DNA of 64,000 nucleotides from Streptomyces atratus (GCF_900119365.1 NZ_FPJO01000019.1:62001-126000), one strand, 5' to 3'; positions 17,214 to 25,834 are shown, counted from the first letter of the stretch. Made by a program: numbers and translations. Notes: generated from the letters alone by a model not told the origin.

Positions 17214-17833
17214 ACCGGGAACGTGCGGATCGGGCGGCCTCCCGAAGCGGTCAGGTCGTGGGCGGGCTGCTGATGGCCTTCGGCTGGATCTCCTTCCTGC
17301 GCGGGGCGCCGGGCGGGCTGTGGCTCGTCTTCGTCGGTCTCTTCATCACGGTCGTCGCAGGCACCGAACGGCAGCGTGCCGTGATCCACACAGCACTGCG
17401 GGGCATCAAGGTCGCCGATGCCATGTCCAGCCCCGTGACCACCGGCGCCGACTGGCTGACCATCCGGCATTTCATCGACGAGGTGGCAGTGAACTCCCGC
17501 CATTTCGCCGTGCCGCTGCTCGATTTCGAAGGCCGTCCCAGCGGGATCGTTCAGATACGCAAGCTTGCCCGGATACCGGGAGCGCGCCGGGAGGCGTTGC
17601 GCGTGCGCGAGGTGGCGATCCCGCTGTCACAGTGCGCGGTTGCCGCCCCGAGTGATCTTCTGAGTGAGGCTCTCGACAAGCTCCGCCCGGGTACTGGCAT
17701 GCGCATTCTCGTCGTGGACGGGCACCATCTGGTGGGGATCGTCACCGCGAAGGACATTTCACGGCTGACCCAGCGGCACACACTGGAGACTGGAGGGCCG
17801 GGGGAACCGATGAGCCCTGGCGCGACCCCGTAG
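17168..17833 (+). CDS. CBS-domain protein, probably a truncated site-2-protease-type gene
   Basis: 221 aa. Residues from ~18 on read like the C-terminal half of an actinobacterial M50/site-2 protease: ARG-type helix, FLRGAPGGLWLVFVGLFI (membrane segment), then two CBS motifs (VADAMSSPVTT and PLLDFEGRPSGIVQIRKLARIP; ILVVDGHHLVGIVTAKDISRL). The protease core, with HExxH and the DG motif, is absent. The first ~15 codons are antisense to a PIN-toxin fragment, so the present start is artificial and the original 5' part has been replaced. Treat as a broken gene unless expression is shown. CBS pairs usually bind adenine nucleotides. Confidence 0.6.
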   Translation: MIRTWLPQSLVMSSLNRERADRAASRSGQVVGGLLMAFGWISFLRGAPGGLWLVFVGLFITVVAGTERQRAVIHTALRGIKVADAMSSPVTTGADWLTIRHFIDEVAVNSRHFAVPLLDFEGRPSGIVQIRKLARIPGARREALRVREVAIPLSQCAVAAPSDLLSEALDKLRPGTGMRILVVDGHHLVGIVTAKDISRLTQRHTLETGGPGEPMSPGATP

Positions 17834-18541
17834 CGGGAGCCCGCTCCGGATTGTCCGGGCGGTCCATGCCGGAAGTGCACGAACCAGTTCTGGGCTGCGG
17901 TCCGGCAGGGCGACACCATCTGAACGGAACACTCTGCGCCGCTGCCGGCGTACACGTCTACGCATACGGAACCGCCGCACAGGACGCGGTCGGCGGCGTC
18001 CGTACGAGCCGTCCGGACCGACCCCTGCCGATGCGCTCCGACACGCATATGCCGTGCCGGCTGATGATCTCGGTGTCCCCGCTGTCCTGGACACGCTGGT
18101 CACCGTGGCGACGCGCGCCGACGTACCGGCCGGTGCCGAGTTCGAGACGGTTCGCCTTTCTCGACCGCGTCCTCGGATCGGACCTCGCGCGCAACGGCCC
18201 CAGCGCATTCACTCCGCCGGGGCCGCCCTTCCGGATCGTCACACGTGAGAGTGCTCGATCCGAGTTCAATGGTACGACTGCGGGCCGGGACGGGCCGGAC
18301 GAGCCGGACGGGCCGGGAGGGGAGAGCGGGCCATCGGCAGGCCCCGTCCCCCTCGTTCGTGTGCGCAAATGGGGCCGTGCAGGCCGTAAGTGCCGGGCGC
18401 GATCGGTAGACCTGCCGCTCGCGGAGGGTCGCCATGATCGAGTCCTTCCGTGCAGGTGAAGGCCCGATGCTCCTCAGACTTCGTCGCCGTGGGCGCCGGT
18501 GCGCGTGGGCGGTCTGCTGGTGGTGTTCCCCGGCAGGGGGA
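17834..18541. other. ~700 bp without a supportable gene
   Basis: Several overlapping frames are open here on both strands, none with a convincing RBS plus recognisable protein. The frame at 18054-18248 (+) has a Streptomyces-like composition (LDTLVTVATRADVPAG) and could be a decayed coding sequence, but I cannot name it. Confidence 0.5.
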
Positions 18542-19090
18542 TCATCCGCGCGCCGACGACCGGGTGCCGGAGGGGCGGCAGGGCGACCCGCCATCGGTCT
18601 CCCAAGCCTCCTGGCTGCTTCGGGCGTCCCGCATACGACGGCCCATCGCGGCTTCTTCGGACATCAGCACACCGGCGGTGAGGACGCTGCCGGGGACGGC
18701 GGCGGCGGTCATCAGCCGGGCGGCTGCGGCGGGCTCGGTCTCGGGCGGGATCACCAGGAGGTCACAGCGGCCTGCGGTGCAGGAGAGCAGGATCATCTTG
18801 TCGGGATCCTGTTCGGTGAACCAGCCCACGTGCACGGTGTGCCCGGTGACGGGAACCTTGTGCGGGACGACGGGCCAGCGGGTGGGATTCACCATGGCGC
18901 GCGTGATGCGTCCCCAACGCCCTTCCAGCGCTTCGACCAGGGGCGGAAGCTCGGTGATCAGGTCGCGCGAGTAAGGCCACCAGGCACCGTCCAACTGGCC
19001 GGCGAGGGTGGTCTTCGGCGTGAGGGAAATGCGCGTCGGGAGCGGGGGAACAAGCGCCCGTGCCACTCCGCGTTCGACGGTCGCGGTCAT
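18542..19090 (-). CDS. DUF5994 family protein
   Basis: 182-aa protein beginning MTATVERGVARAL. It carries the signature I associate with DUF5994: LDGAWWPYSRDLITELPPLVEAL near residue 34, then GRITRAMVNPTRW, VHVGWFTEQDPDKMILLS and LLVIPPETEPAAAARLM. These are small soluble actinobacterial proteins of unknown function, often near stress or regulatory genes. A paralogue lies head to head at 19371. Start supported by GGAGACGG upstream. Confidence 0.8.
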   Translation of the reverse strand: MTATVERGVARALVPPLPTRISLTPKTTLAGQLDGAWWPYSRDLITELPPLVEALEGRWGRITRAMVNPTRWPVVPHKVPVTGHTVHVGWFTEQDPDKMILLSCTAGRCDLLVIPPETEPAAAARLMTAAAVPGSVLTAGVLMSEEAAMGRRMRDARSSQEAWETDGGSPCRPSGTRSSARG

Positions 19091-19370
19091 GATGCGGACC
19101 CGTCTCCGGGCCGCCCTGCAGGACGGCCCAGTGTCTTGATCGCCGGAAACGACGTCCGCGTGGGAGCGGGTGTTCGAGTTACTCCCGGTACTTTCAGCGT
19201 ACTCCGCGCCGCGGCCGGGCGAGCCGTTCTGGCCAGGTGATTTCCGACCGGGAACACCGCTCGGCTGATGCTCGTGGGCATGACCACAGGCACGCGGAGT
19301 ACCGTGAGACCACGGCGGTATCTCGCCGGCCACGAGGTGTCGGCGGCCCCGCGCAGGCAGGCGGACCACC

Positions 19371-19865
19371 ATGGCCGAATCTGACACCCCCACCCCCGGG
19401 AAGCTCCTTCCGGACGAGATCCATCGGGCGGTGAAACCCGGCACGGCCCTGCTCCGGCTGCAGACGACGCACTTCCGCGAAGGCATCCTCGACGGTGCCT
19501 GGTGGCCCCGCTCCCGGGACGTCACGGCCGAGCTTCCCGCCCTGATCGAGGTGCTCACCACGCATCTCGGCCCCATCATGAGGGTCGGCCTGGACACCGC
19601 CGCCTGGGATGATGTCCCGACTCGTGTGGTCGTCGACGATCGGGTCGTGCACCTGGACTCCTTTCCCGTCGGCGACGACACCGCCCTCATCACACGCGGC
19701 GAAAACGACCACTTCGCCCTCCTGGTGGTGCCGCCTGACACGACACCCGACGCGGCACGAGACGCCATGGCCCGTGCGGTCGACGCCGACAACGTCACCC
19801 AGGCTGCCGACATCCTCGTCGCCACGCTTCCCGAACCGGCAACCGAGCGCGAGGAGTCGGGATGA
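19371..19865 (+). CDS. DUF5994 family protein (paralogue)
   Basis: 164-aa paralogue of the divergent upstream gene: ILDGAWWPRSRDVTAELPALIEVL, GPIMRVGLDTAAW, VVHLDSFPVGDD and FALLVVPPDTTPDAARDAM align motif by motif. Differences outside these motifs are large, so the duplication is not recent. It is followed within a few bases by a PRC-barrel stub. Function unknown. Confidence 0.8.
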   Translation: MAESDTPTPGKLLPDEIHRAVKPGTALLRLQTTHFREGILDGAWWPRSRDVTAELPALIEVLTTHLGPIMRVGLDTAAWDDVPTRVVVDDRVVHLDSFPVGDDTALITRGENDHFALLVVPPDTTPDAARDAMARAVDADNVTQAADILVATLPEPATEREESG

Positions 19866-19867
19866 TC

Positions 19868-20060
19868 GGAATGGCGGATCCGTGAGTGGTGGACCGACGA
19901 CGTGGTGGACACCCGGGGCCGCAGGATCGGCGAGCTGGAGGCGATCTACGTCGACACCAGCACTCACGAGTCGGCCATGGACGCGATCCGGGTCGGCGAA
20001 CGGCGGATGGGCCGCGGGGGCTTCGGCTCCGCCGGCCCTGTACAGGCGGTGGCTGTCGGC
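19868..20060 (+). pseudogene. PRC-barrel protein remnant
   Basis: The frame reads WWTDDVVDTRGRRIGELEAIYVDTSTHESAM, the classical opening beta-hairpins of a PRC-barrel (DxxGxxIGxVxxxYVDxxT). It then loses homology at the 3' end of the convergent phosphatase gene, and no start codon with RBS is evident. Usual PRC-barrel proteins are 110 aa or more; here about 55 codons survive. Confidence 0.6.
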
Positions 20061-21302
20061 TCAATCGAGGGTGGCGAGATGATCGGCGTCGCCGCCGCGC
20101 CACTCGATGAGGAAGATGGTCGCGTCGTCGCTGGTGACGCCGCCTCGTTCCTGTTTCAGGGTGTGGGAAAGCGCGCGCACCACCGGCCGCACCCCCGTGT
20201 GGTCCCGGACGGCTCGGTTGGTCAACTCGATGAGTTGCTCCTCACCGAACTCTTCCCCACCAGCTTGATGCTCTTCGATCAGGCCGTCGGTGAAACACAG
20301 CAACCGGTCCCCGGGCTGCAGCATCCGCTCGCTGACCACCGGCTCCTCACCGCCGAAGCCGACCGGCAATGTGGTCGGGCTCTCCAGCCGGTCCACCACG
20401 GCGCGGCCACGGATCAGCAGCGGTGCCGGGTGGCCGGCATTGACCCATTGCAGCCGGCCCGTGGCAGTGTTCAGACACATCATCTGCGCGGTGACGAAGT
20501 GGTCGTCGCCGAACTGCTCATTGATGGCCCTGTCCATGAACGCATACACCTGGGACAGGCCGGTGTTGGCCCGTCGCGTGTGGCGGTAGGCGCCGATGGC
20601 CACCGTCGCCATGGCCGCCGCGTCCAGGCCGTGGCCCATCGCGTCGATCATGGCCACATGAAGGACGTCGCCGTTGAGGGCGTAGTCGAAACTGTCGCCG
20701 GCCACGTCGTACGCGGGCTCCAGAATTCCGGCCACCTCAACCTGCGGAACAGTCATCGACAGCGGAGGCAGCAACGACCACTGGATCTCCGCGGCCACGC
20801 TCATCGGGGCTCTGCGCCGGGCCTGGAAGAACAGGTCGGTGTAGGCGTCCTTGGTGACGATCATGTCTGCGACCAAACTGGCGAGTCTGCGCAGCAACCG
20901 CCGGTCGTCGTCGTCGACGCCGTCCAGGGTGACAGCCATCGCCCCGACCTGGTCACTGCCGTCCAGCAGCGGCAAATACATCCGCACGGTGCCGTCCTGC
21001 GGTACCTCTACCGTTCTGCGGCTCAGGAACGCCTCCCCGGCGGGGGACCCCTCGACCGGTTCGGGGTCCCCGACCATCAACCCCCGGCCCGGCAGCGGCA
21101 CCAGCAGCATCTGCTCGTAGTCCTGCAAGAGGATCGAGACGTCCCGGCCACCCACCCTGGCCACCTCTTCCGCAACGAGCGGGGCGAGCAACTGCGGCGG
21201 CATCTCGTGAGCCCGGTCCAGCAGCAAACCCAGCAACCGCTCACCGAACCCCTCCGACCGGTCCACCCCGAACTTGCCCGGCTTTCGCCCGCCTTCGGTC
21301 AT
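20061..21302 (-). CDS. PP2C (SpoIIE-type) serine phosphatase with GAF-like N-terminus
   Basis: 413 aa. The N-terminal ~170 residues form a GAF-like sensor (RDVSILLQDYEQMLLVPLP and VRMYLPLLDGSDQVGAMAV). Next comes RRAPMSVAAEIQWSLLPPL, the typical linker before SpoIIE phosphatases, and the PP2C domain: AYDVAGDSFDYAL (first metal Asp), MIDAMGHGLDAAAMA (second), WVNAGHPAPLL and FTDGLIEEH, with TSDDATIFLIEW near the end. It would dephosphorylate an anti-sigma-factor antagonist, as in partner-switching stress control; no STAS/RsbW partner is in the window. Single-gene unit on the minus strand. Confidence 0.92.
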   Translation of the reverse strand: MTEGGRKPGKFGVDRSEGFGERLLGLLLDRAHEMPPQLLAPLVAEEVARVGGRDVSILLQDYEQMLLVPLPGRGLMVGDPEPVEGSPAGEAFLSRRTVEVPQDGTVRMYLPLLDGSDQVGAMAVTLDGVDDDDRRLLRRLASLVADMIVTKDAYTDLFFQARRRAPMSVAAEIQWSLLPPLSMTVPQVEVAGILEPAYDVAGDSFDYALNGDVLHVAMIDAMGHGLDAAAMATVAIGAYRHTRRANTGLSQVYAFMDRAINEQFGDDHFVTAQMMCLNTATGRLQWVNAGHPAPLLIRGRAVVDRLESPTTLPVGFGGEEPVVSERMLQPGDRLLCFTDGLIEEHQAGGEEFGEEQLIELTNRAVRDHTGVRPVVRALSHTLKQERGGVTSDDATIFLIEWRGGDADHLATLD

Positions 21303-21497
21303 CGCTGATGCATCCCTTCATACCGCGGTATGGGAATTCGGTGGGCGGTCGGTTGTGTGGAGCCGGTACGAAGCGGTGCCACCCCGGATGGGGAGCAGCT
21401 TCTCCCTCCCTCCAGGCGCCGGCGCCTTCAGTGGCCAGCCACATATTCCGGCTCGGGGTGTGCCCCGACCCGGCGTACACCCCGACGTACTCGGATC

Positions 21498-21530
21498 AAT
21501 CGAACTCGCGCTCCGAGCTCGGGGATCACC
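21498..21530. repeat. Decayed tRNA-Gly 3'-end copy (att-like site 3)
   Basis: The stretch AATCGAACTCGCGCTC continuing to GGGGATCACC matches the T-arm-to-anticodon segment of the tRNA-Gly copy at 27.7 kb with four differences, and continues across the anticodon boundary into the same ATCACCG that follows that copy. The acceptor-stem part is missing. Interpreted as the oldest attachment-site scar of the array. Confidence 0.7.
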
Positions 21531-21690
21531 GCCGCCTGCGAGGCCGACATGGGGCCTGACCAGGCCAGACGCTGGCGGGGCGACCCGTCCGGGGGTGCAC
21601 GGGGCACCGTTGCTGACTGCTGACTGCTGACTGCTGACTGCTGACTGCTGACTGCCGTGCTGAAGGGCACGGATGGAGCACGACGGCCGT
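21531..21690. repeat. Att-arm module, copy 3, with a (TGACTGC)6 tandem repeat
   Basis: Diverged third copy of the arm that follows the other two att sites. Shared blocks are GGCCTGACC near the start, GGGGCACCG in the middle and GGGCACGGATGGAGCAC at the end. The TGACCGCTG block of the other copies is here expanded into six perfect TGACTGC units (21614-21655). Confidence 0.65.
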
Positions 21691-21724
21691 GGACCGCACT
21701 GCCGTCATACCCGGTGGGAGCGCC

Positions 21725-22156
21725 TCACCGTTCCCGTTCCACCAACTCCTTGAAGTGCTCGAGGTCGTCCCGTACAAGCCGTTCGATCGCGGTCGCCTGG
21801 GCGAATCCCTTCGGCCCGCCGAACGCCTCCTTGACGGTGCCCGGGTCGTACTCGATCCGGGCCTGGACTCGGGTGTGCTCCTGGTCGATGGGCAGCAGTG
21901 AGAAGGTTCCCGCCAGGTCGGGACCGCTCGTGGTCTGCCACTCCATCATGTGTTCCTTGCCACGGTCGGTGATCTCGGCTTCGAACTCCTGAACCCGGCC
22001 GCCGACGTCGACGTCCAGGCGCGTCCGGTGCCCATCCTCCGAACGAGCCTCGCGTACTCCTTCGACGAACCGCGGATAGGTCTCCGCACGGTGGAGGCGT
22101 TCCCAGGCCGCAGCGATCGGAATATCGACGTCTATCTGTTCTTCGAGAGTGCTCAT
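21725..22156 (-). CDS. SRPBCC family protein (polyketide cyclase/START-like)
   Basis: 143-aa SRPBCC-fold protein: EEQIDVDIPIAAAWERLHRAETYPRFVEGV is the usual strand-helix-helix opening, then alternating strands and a C-terminal helix (AIERLVRDDLEHFKELVER). It probably binds a hydrophobic ligand; the family includes cyclases and lipid carriers. Start MSTLEEQ with GAGGTGG upstream. First gene inside cassette 3 of the tRNA-Gly array, read toward the att site. Confidence 0.85.
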   Translation of the reverse strand: MSTLEEQIDVDIPIAAAWERLHRAETYPRFVEGVREARSEDGHRTRLDVDVGGRVQEFEAEITDRGKEHMMEWQTTSGPDLAGTFSLLPIDQEHTRVQARIEYDPGTVKEAFGGPKGFAQATAIERLVRDDLEHFKELVERER

Positions 22157-22314
22157 CGGCCACCTCGCAACTCGGTTCACGGTCTACTACGGGGCCATGT
22201 CTCCATTGTCGCCTCCAGAGGGTCGATGGGGGCCGGCGTCATGTCCGTGGGCCGGCGGGCCGGTGCTGTCCGTCCTCGGCGTTCCGGGGCACGGGCGCAA
22301 GGACCGCGGGGGGT

Positions 22315-22593
22315 TCAGGCGGGCCCGACTCCGAGTTCGCGGCCGTGGTAGAAGCATTCCTGCTCCTCGACGATGTAAGGGGTCATGGCCTCACGCCGCT
22401 GCGTCTCGGGCGCGGAGGCCCGCCAGGAGTCGCACGCTTCCCCGTTCTGACCGCTCTTTACCGCCGCTACTGGCACGTTATGGCACGGCCGCAGCCGGTG
22501 CGGCCCGCAGATCGTCGCCTGGCGGGTGACGTAGAAGCCGGGCTCCGTACCGGCTGCGTCCGCTTCGGGCGTGTTGGGTGCTGGGCGCCTCAT
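22315..22593 (-). CDS. Small hypothetical protein coupled to TetR gene
   Basis: A 92-codon frame whose ATG overlaps the TGA of the tetR gene (22590-22593, ATGA). The product has four cysteines and a polar C-terminus (EEQECFYHGREL). I do not recognise it and there is no membrane segment. The overlap is the only reason to believe in it; it may equally be a decayed reading frame. Confidence 0.4.
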   Translation of the reverse strand: MRRPAPNTPEADAAGTEPGFYVTRQATICGPHRLRPCHNVPVAAVKSGQNGEACDSWRASAPETQRREAMTPYIVEEQECFYHGRELGVGPA

Positions 22594-23168
22594 GTCCCCG
22601 GATGGTTCAGGGTGCGCACGAACTGCTCCGCGAGCTGCTCGGTGTCGATGTCGTCCGCGCTGCGCCCGGACAGGATGTGGAAGAAGGGCGGGCCGATCAG
22701 GAGTGCGGTCGCCTGTTCGAGCGAGAGGGTGGTGCTGCTCGACTTCCGCACCGCCTCCACGACCTGTGCGGCGCTCTCCCCGAGGATGTCGCGGGAGGCG
22801 AGCAGCGCGGCGACGTCTGCGTCGTGCTGAGCTTCCCCCATGAGGGCGCGGTAGGCCGCGCCTGCGTGGGAGCGGGACAAGAAGGTGACGAGGGCGTCGA
22901 GGTATGCCTTGAGGTCCTTGCGGGGGTCGTCGCTGCCGGACACGGACAGTTCGTGCCGGGCGTCGATGGCGCTGGCCTCATAGAGGACTTCCGCCTTGTT
23001 CGACCACCAGCGGTACACGGTCTGACGGCCCACGCCCGCCCGCTCGGCGATGCCCTTCATGGTCAGGGCTGCGTACCCGACTTCGACCAGAAGGTCGTCG
23101 ACGGCGTGCAGCACGGCGGCGCGTGCGCTTTCGCTGCGGGGCCGTCCGCGGCCACTTCCATCCACCAT
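22590..23168 (-). CDS. TetR/AcrR family regulator of the adjacent MFS exporter
   Basis: 192-aa TetR protein: GRPRSESARAAVLHAVDDLL, then LTMKGIAERAGVGRQTVYRWWSNKAEVL, the HTH with the YRWW recognition helix typical of the TetR_C_11-like group. The C-terminal ligand domain is divergent, as usual. It is transcribed divergently from an MFS multidrug transporter, with a near-perfect 23-bp palindrome right upstream of its ATG, so it is very probably the repressor of the exporter and of itself. Confidence 0.92.
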   Translation of the reverse strand: MVDGSGRGRPRSESARAAVLHAVDDLLVEVGYAALTMKGIAERAGVGRQTVYRWWSNKAEVLYEASAIDARHELSVSGSDDPRKDLKAYLDALVTFLSRSHAGAAYRALMGEAQHDADVAALLASRDILGESAAQVVEAVRKSSSTTLSLEQATALLIGPPFFHILSGRSADDIDTEQLAEQFVRTLNHPGT

Positions 23169-23179
23169 GCCGCCACTCT

Positions 23180-23202
23180 ATACGAGGCACTGTGTCTCGT
23201 AT
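23180..23202. promoter_or_regulatory. TetR operator palindrome
   Basis: Perfect 7-bp arms ATACGAG / CTCGTAT, with inner CAC / GTG also symmetric, give a 23-bp operator-like palindrome 12 bp upstream of the tetR start in the divergent promoter region. Another half-site (ACTCGTAA) lies about 25 bp further on, toward the MFS gene. Confidence 0.75.
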
Positions 23203-23334
23203 GTGTTACCTTTACGGTGCACGGTGACTCGTAAATGAGTGTCCGGCCTTCCCTCGCCCGGTCCCGGGAAGGGCCTGCCGGGCGGTGTCCCACCGCGCTT
23301 CGTGTACTGCAATCCCAGAAGGAATCGGAGAGCA

Positions 23335-24822
23335 ATGGATCCCATACCGGAGGGCGCCCTGCGCCCGGCGCGGCGGTCCGGCCCGGTGCTCGCCTGCGTG
23401 AGCGTGTGCACTGCCCTGGTCGTCGGATTCGTTGCGGCGATCAACCTGGCAGTGCCGCAGCTGGCCGCGAGTTCACTGCAACCGACCTCGTCGAACCTGC
23501 TGTGGATCGTCGACGCCTATGTCGTGATCTTCGCCTGCCTGGTCATCCCTGCCGGTGCGGCCGGCGACAAGCTCGGCCGCAAGGGCGTCCTCATGGCGGG
23601 GCTCGGAATATTCGCGTTCGGCGCCGTTGTGTCGGCCATGGCGCCGAACGTGGCGATCATGCTGATCGGGCGCGCCATCACGGGCCTCGGCGCCGCGTGC
23701 GTCCTGCCCAACTGCGTCGGCGTCCTCCTGCACGCCACCGCCCCCGAGCGGCGCCCTCACGCGCTGGCCGTCTGGGCGGCGGCCACCGGTATCGGCGGCG
23801 TCGTCGGCAACGTCGGAGGCGGTGCGGTGCTGAGCGCGGGCTCCTGGCGCGCGTTGTTCGAGGCGGTCGCCCTCATCGCGGCCTGCTGCTTGGCGTGGGT
23901 GGCACGGTCCGCGCCGCGCAGCGCTCGGCTCGAGCGCACCCTCGACCTGCCCGGCACGCTGTTGTTCGTGGCAGCCTTCGTGGCGCTGCTGATCGGAATC
24001 ATCGAAGGGCCCGAACTGGGCTGGGGCAGCACGGTCGTCCTCATCGCCTTCGCCTGCAGCATTCTGCTGAGCCTGTGCTGGGTGCGTGTCGAGCTGCGCG
24101 CCCCCCATCCCATGCTCGACCCACGGCTGTTTCGCAGCGTGGCGCTCAGCAGCGCCGGCCTCGGCATGACCATCACATTCTTCGGAAGCTTCGGGCTCTT
24201 CTACGTCAACGCCTCACTCCTGCAATACGGGCGCGGCTTCTCCGTCCTGCAGGCAGGGCTCGGGGTCATCCCGCTGACCGTCCCGCTCCTGGTGGGCACC
24301 TGCTACGTTCCCGGGCTCATCCGCCGCATCGGCATCCCCGCGACACTCTCCGCGGCCTTCGCGCTCACCAGCGCCGGCCTGCTCGGCCTCTCGTACGCCT
24401 CGACCATGGCCTACCCCGTGTACGCGGCCGGTCTGTTCGTCATCGGGCTCGGCATCATGCTGGCCGCGCCCTGTCTGACCGCTCAGATCGCTTCTGCCCT
24501 GCCCGTGGAGAGGGCGGGCATCACCGGAGGTCTGCAGTCCGCGACCCGCGAACTGGGCAGCGCTCTGGGTGTGGCTGTCGTCGGCACCATCCTCACAGCC
24601 GGGTTCACACACCACCTGCCTGCCGACCTGAGCCGGCACACGCCGCTCCCGCGTACGGTGCAGGAAGCGCTCACGCTGGCCCCGGCCGACCACACCGCCG
24701 TCACCGAAGCGTTCACCCACGGCGCCAACACCGCGCTGCGCGCCGCGGCCCTCGTCGTGCTCCTGGCCGGAGCCCTGGTCGTCGCCGGCGCCCGCCGCGC
24801 CCACCGGACCGCCCCGCGGTAG
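23335..24822 (+). CDS. MFS transporter, DHA2 (14-TMS drug efflux) family
   Basis: 495-aa exporter with about 14 hydrophobic helices. Motif A is in loop 2-3 (GDKLGRKGVLMAGL); the first helix region LVVGFVAAINLAVPQLAA and NLLWIVDAYVVIFACLVIPAG give the DHA2 motif D. ATG at 23335 with GGAGAG six bases upstream. It should use the proton gradient to expel drugs. Controlled by the divergent TetR protein, whose ligand is likely the exported compound. Confidence 0.92.
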   Translation: MDPIPEGALRPARRSGPVLACVSVCTALVVGFVAAINLAVPQLAASSLQPTSSNLLWIVDAYVVIFACLVIPAGAAGDKLGRKGVLMAGLGIFAFGAVVSAMAPNVAIMLIGRAITGLGAACVLPNCVGVLLHATAPERRPHALAVWAAATGIGGVVGNVGGGAVLSAGSWRALFEAVALIAACCLAWVARSAPRSARLERTLDLPGTLLFVAAFVALLIGIIEGPELGWGSTVVLIAFACSILLSLCWVRVELRAPHPMLDPRLFRSVALSSAGLGMTITFFGSFGLFYVNASLLQYGRGFSVLQAGLGVIPLTVPLLVGTCYVPGLIRRIGIPATLSAAFALTSAGLLGLSYASTMAYPVYAAGLFVIGLGIMLAAPCLTAQIASALPVERAGITGGLQSATRELGSALGVAVVGTILTAGFTHHLPADLSRHTPLPRTVQEALTLAPADHTAVTEAFTHGANTALRAAALVVLLAGALVVAGARRAHRTAPR

Positions 24823-24904
24823 CTGAGGGGCCTCACGCCACCTGACTCGGCGCCGGCGTCGTGATCAGGGCACGCTCACCACCAGCGCGAAGGAGGACAA
24901 GCTC

Positions 24905-25401
24905 ATGCGTGCATTTGTCGCCGGAGCGACCGGTCGGATCGGATCCGCCGTTGTCGACGAACTCATCTCGGCGGGTCACCGGGCCACCGGCCTGGCCCGA
25001 TCCGACCAGGCCGAGCAGGCTCTCGCGGCCAAGGGCGCCGGCGTCGTCCGCGGTGACCTGGACGATCTCGCCTCGCTGAGGCGAGGCGCCGCCCAGGCGG
25101 ACGAGGTCACCCACATGGCCAACAAGCACGACTGGGGCAGCCGCTGCCGAGTCCAGGGAGTCTCCGGCCATATCGGCGACGGCTCCGCTGCCTGGTCGGC
25201 GGTGCACCGCGACGATGCTGCCCGCCTCATCCGCCTCGGCTTGGAGCAGGCGCCGGAGCCCATTTCGGCTTCGTCGGCAGCTTCTTCGCCTCCGCCATGA
25301 CCGCGTCCAGCAACGCGACCAGGCAGCGGCAGCTTCTCTCCTGGGAGCCCACCGGGACGTCCTTGCTCGCGGACATTGACGCAGGTGCCTACACGGCCTG
25401 A
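24905..25401 (+). pseudogene. NAD-dependent epimerase/NmrA-like gene with internal deletion and frameshift
   Basis: Starts well: AGGAGG-type RBS, MRAFVAGATGRIGSAVVDELISAGH (Rossmann GxxGxxG) and GDLDDLASLRRGAAQADEVTHMA. Then about 90 residues of the catalytic core (YxxxK region) are missing: HDWGS runs straight into VSGHIGDGSAAWSAVHRDDAARL, normally near residue 190. After ~25260 the frame shifts; the continuing sequence in another frame reads FGFVGSFFASAM and LLSWEPTGTSLLADIDAG, the family's usual C-terminus, ending at TGA 25399-25401. Two independent lesions make it non-functional. Confidence 0.8.
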
Positions 25402-25500
25402 CGAGGCGGCCCGGCGCAGGCACGGGAGGACGGCCTGTCAGGTCCGCCCTCCCGTGCCCCCCCACCCACCCATAGCAGCGCCCGAAGGAGCCAGCACCGT

Positions 25501-25734
25501 GCCCACGCATCCCTGCACCCTCGCAGAACCACGTGTCTCCGCCGCCCTGACCCGCATGTTCGAAGCCGCTGCCCGTGACGATGAGACCGCGGCACGTCTG
25601 TGGAGCATCCAGCCCTACGACCGGGGGTCGCTGGCCTCGGCCCCTACCTCGACCACGTCCGCGACACCGCAAACGGCTACCACAGCGTCACATTCCCCGT
25701 TGAGGACGGCCTCGAAATCAGCTGCCGCCTCTGA
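25501..25734 (+). pseudogene. Degenerate reading frame
   Basis: After AAGGAG, a GTG opens EPRVSAALTRMFEAAARDDETAARL. This continues only for ~45 codons before coding character moves to another frame, which reads LGPYLDHVRDTANGYHSVTF and VEDGLEISCRL to a TGA at ~25732. It looks like two ends of one protein joined by a deletion. I do not recognise the family with confidence. Confidence 0.45.
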
Positions 25735-25758
25735 TCAAGCCCCCTCCGGACAACAAGA

Positions 25759-25785
25759 AAGGCCCGGGTCTATGACCTGGGCCTT
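25759..25785 (-). terminator. tRNA-type terminator accompanying att site 2
   Basis: AAGGCCCGGGT / ACCTGGGCCTT arms (one G-T pair) with a 5-base loop, just beyond the 3' end of the tRNA-Gly copy, in the position of the terminator of the real tRNA gene at 32.78 kb. Confidence 0.75.
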
Positions 25786-25791
25786 CGTCGC

Positions 25792-25834
25792 GGAGCGGGT
25801 GACGAGAATCGAACTCGCGCTCCGAGCTTGGGAA
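25792..25834. repeat. tRNA-Gly(CCC) 3'-end copy (att-like site 2)
   Basis: 43 bp identical to the 3' part of the tRNA-Gly gene (anticodon loop to discriminator and CC) except for one T-to-C change in the variable/T-stem region. The 5' half of the tRNA is absent, so this is not a tRNA gene but a typical integration duplication. Confidence 0.85.

Noticed and set aside
18054..18248. A 64-codon frame (LDTLVTVATRADVPAG) as a gene
   Set aside because: No RBS, no recognisable homology and overlapped by other open frames; only composition supports it.
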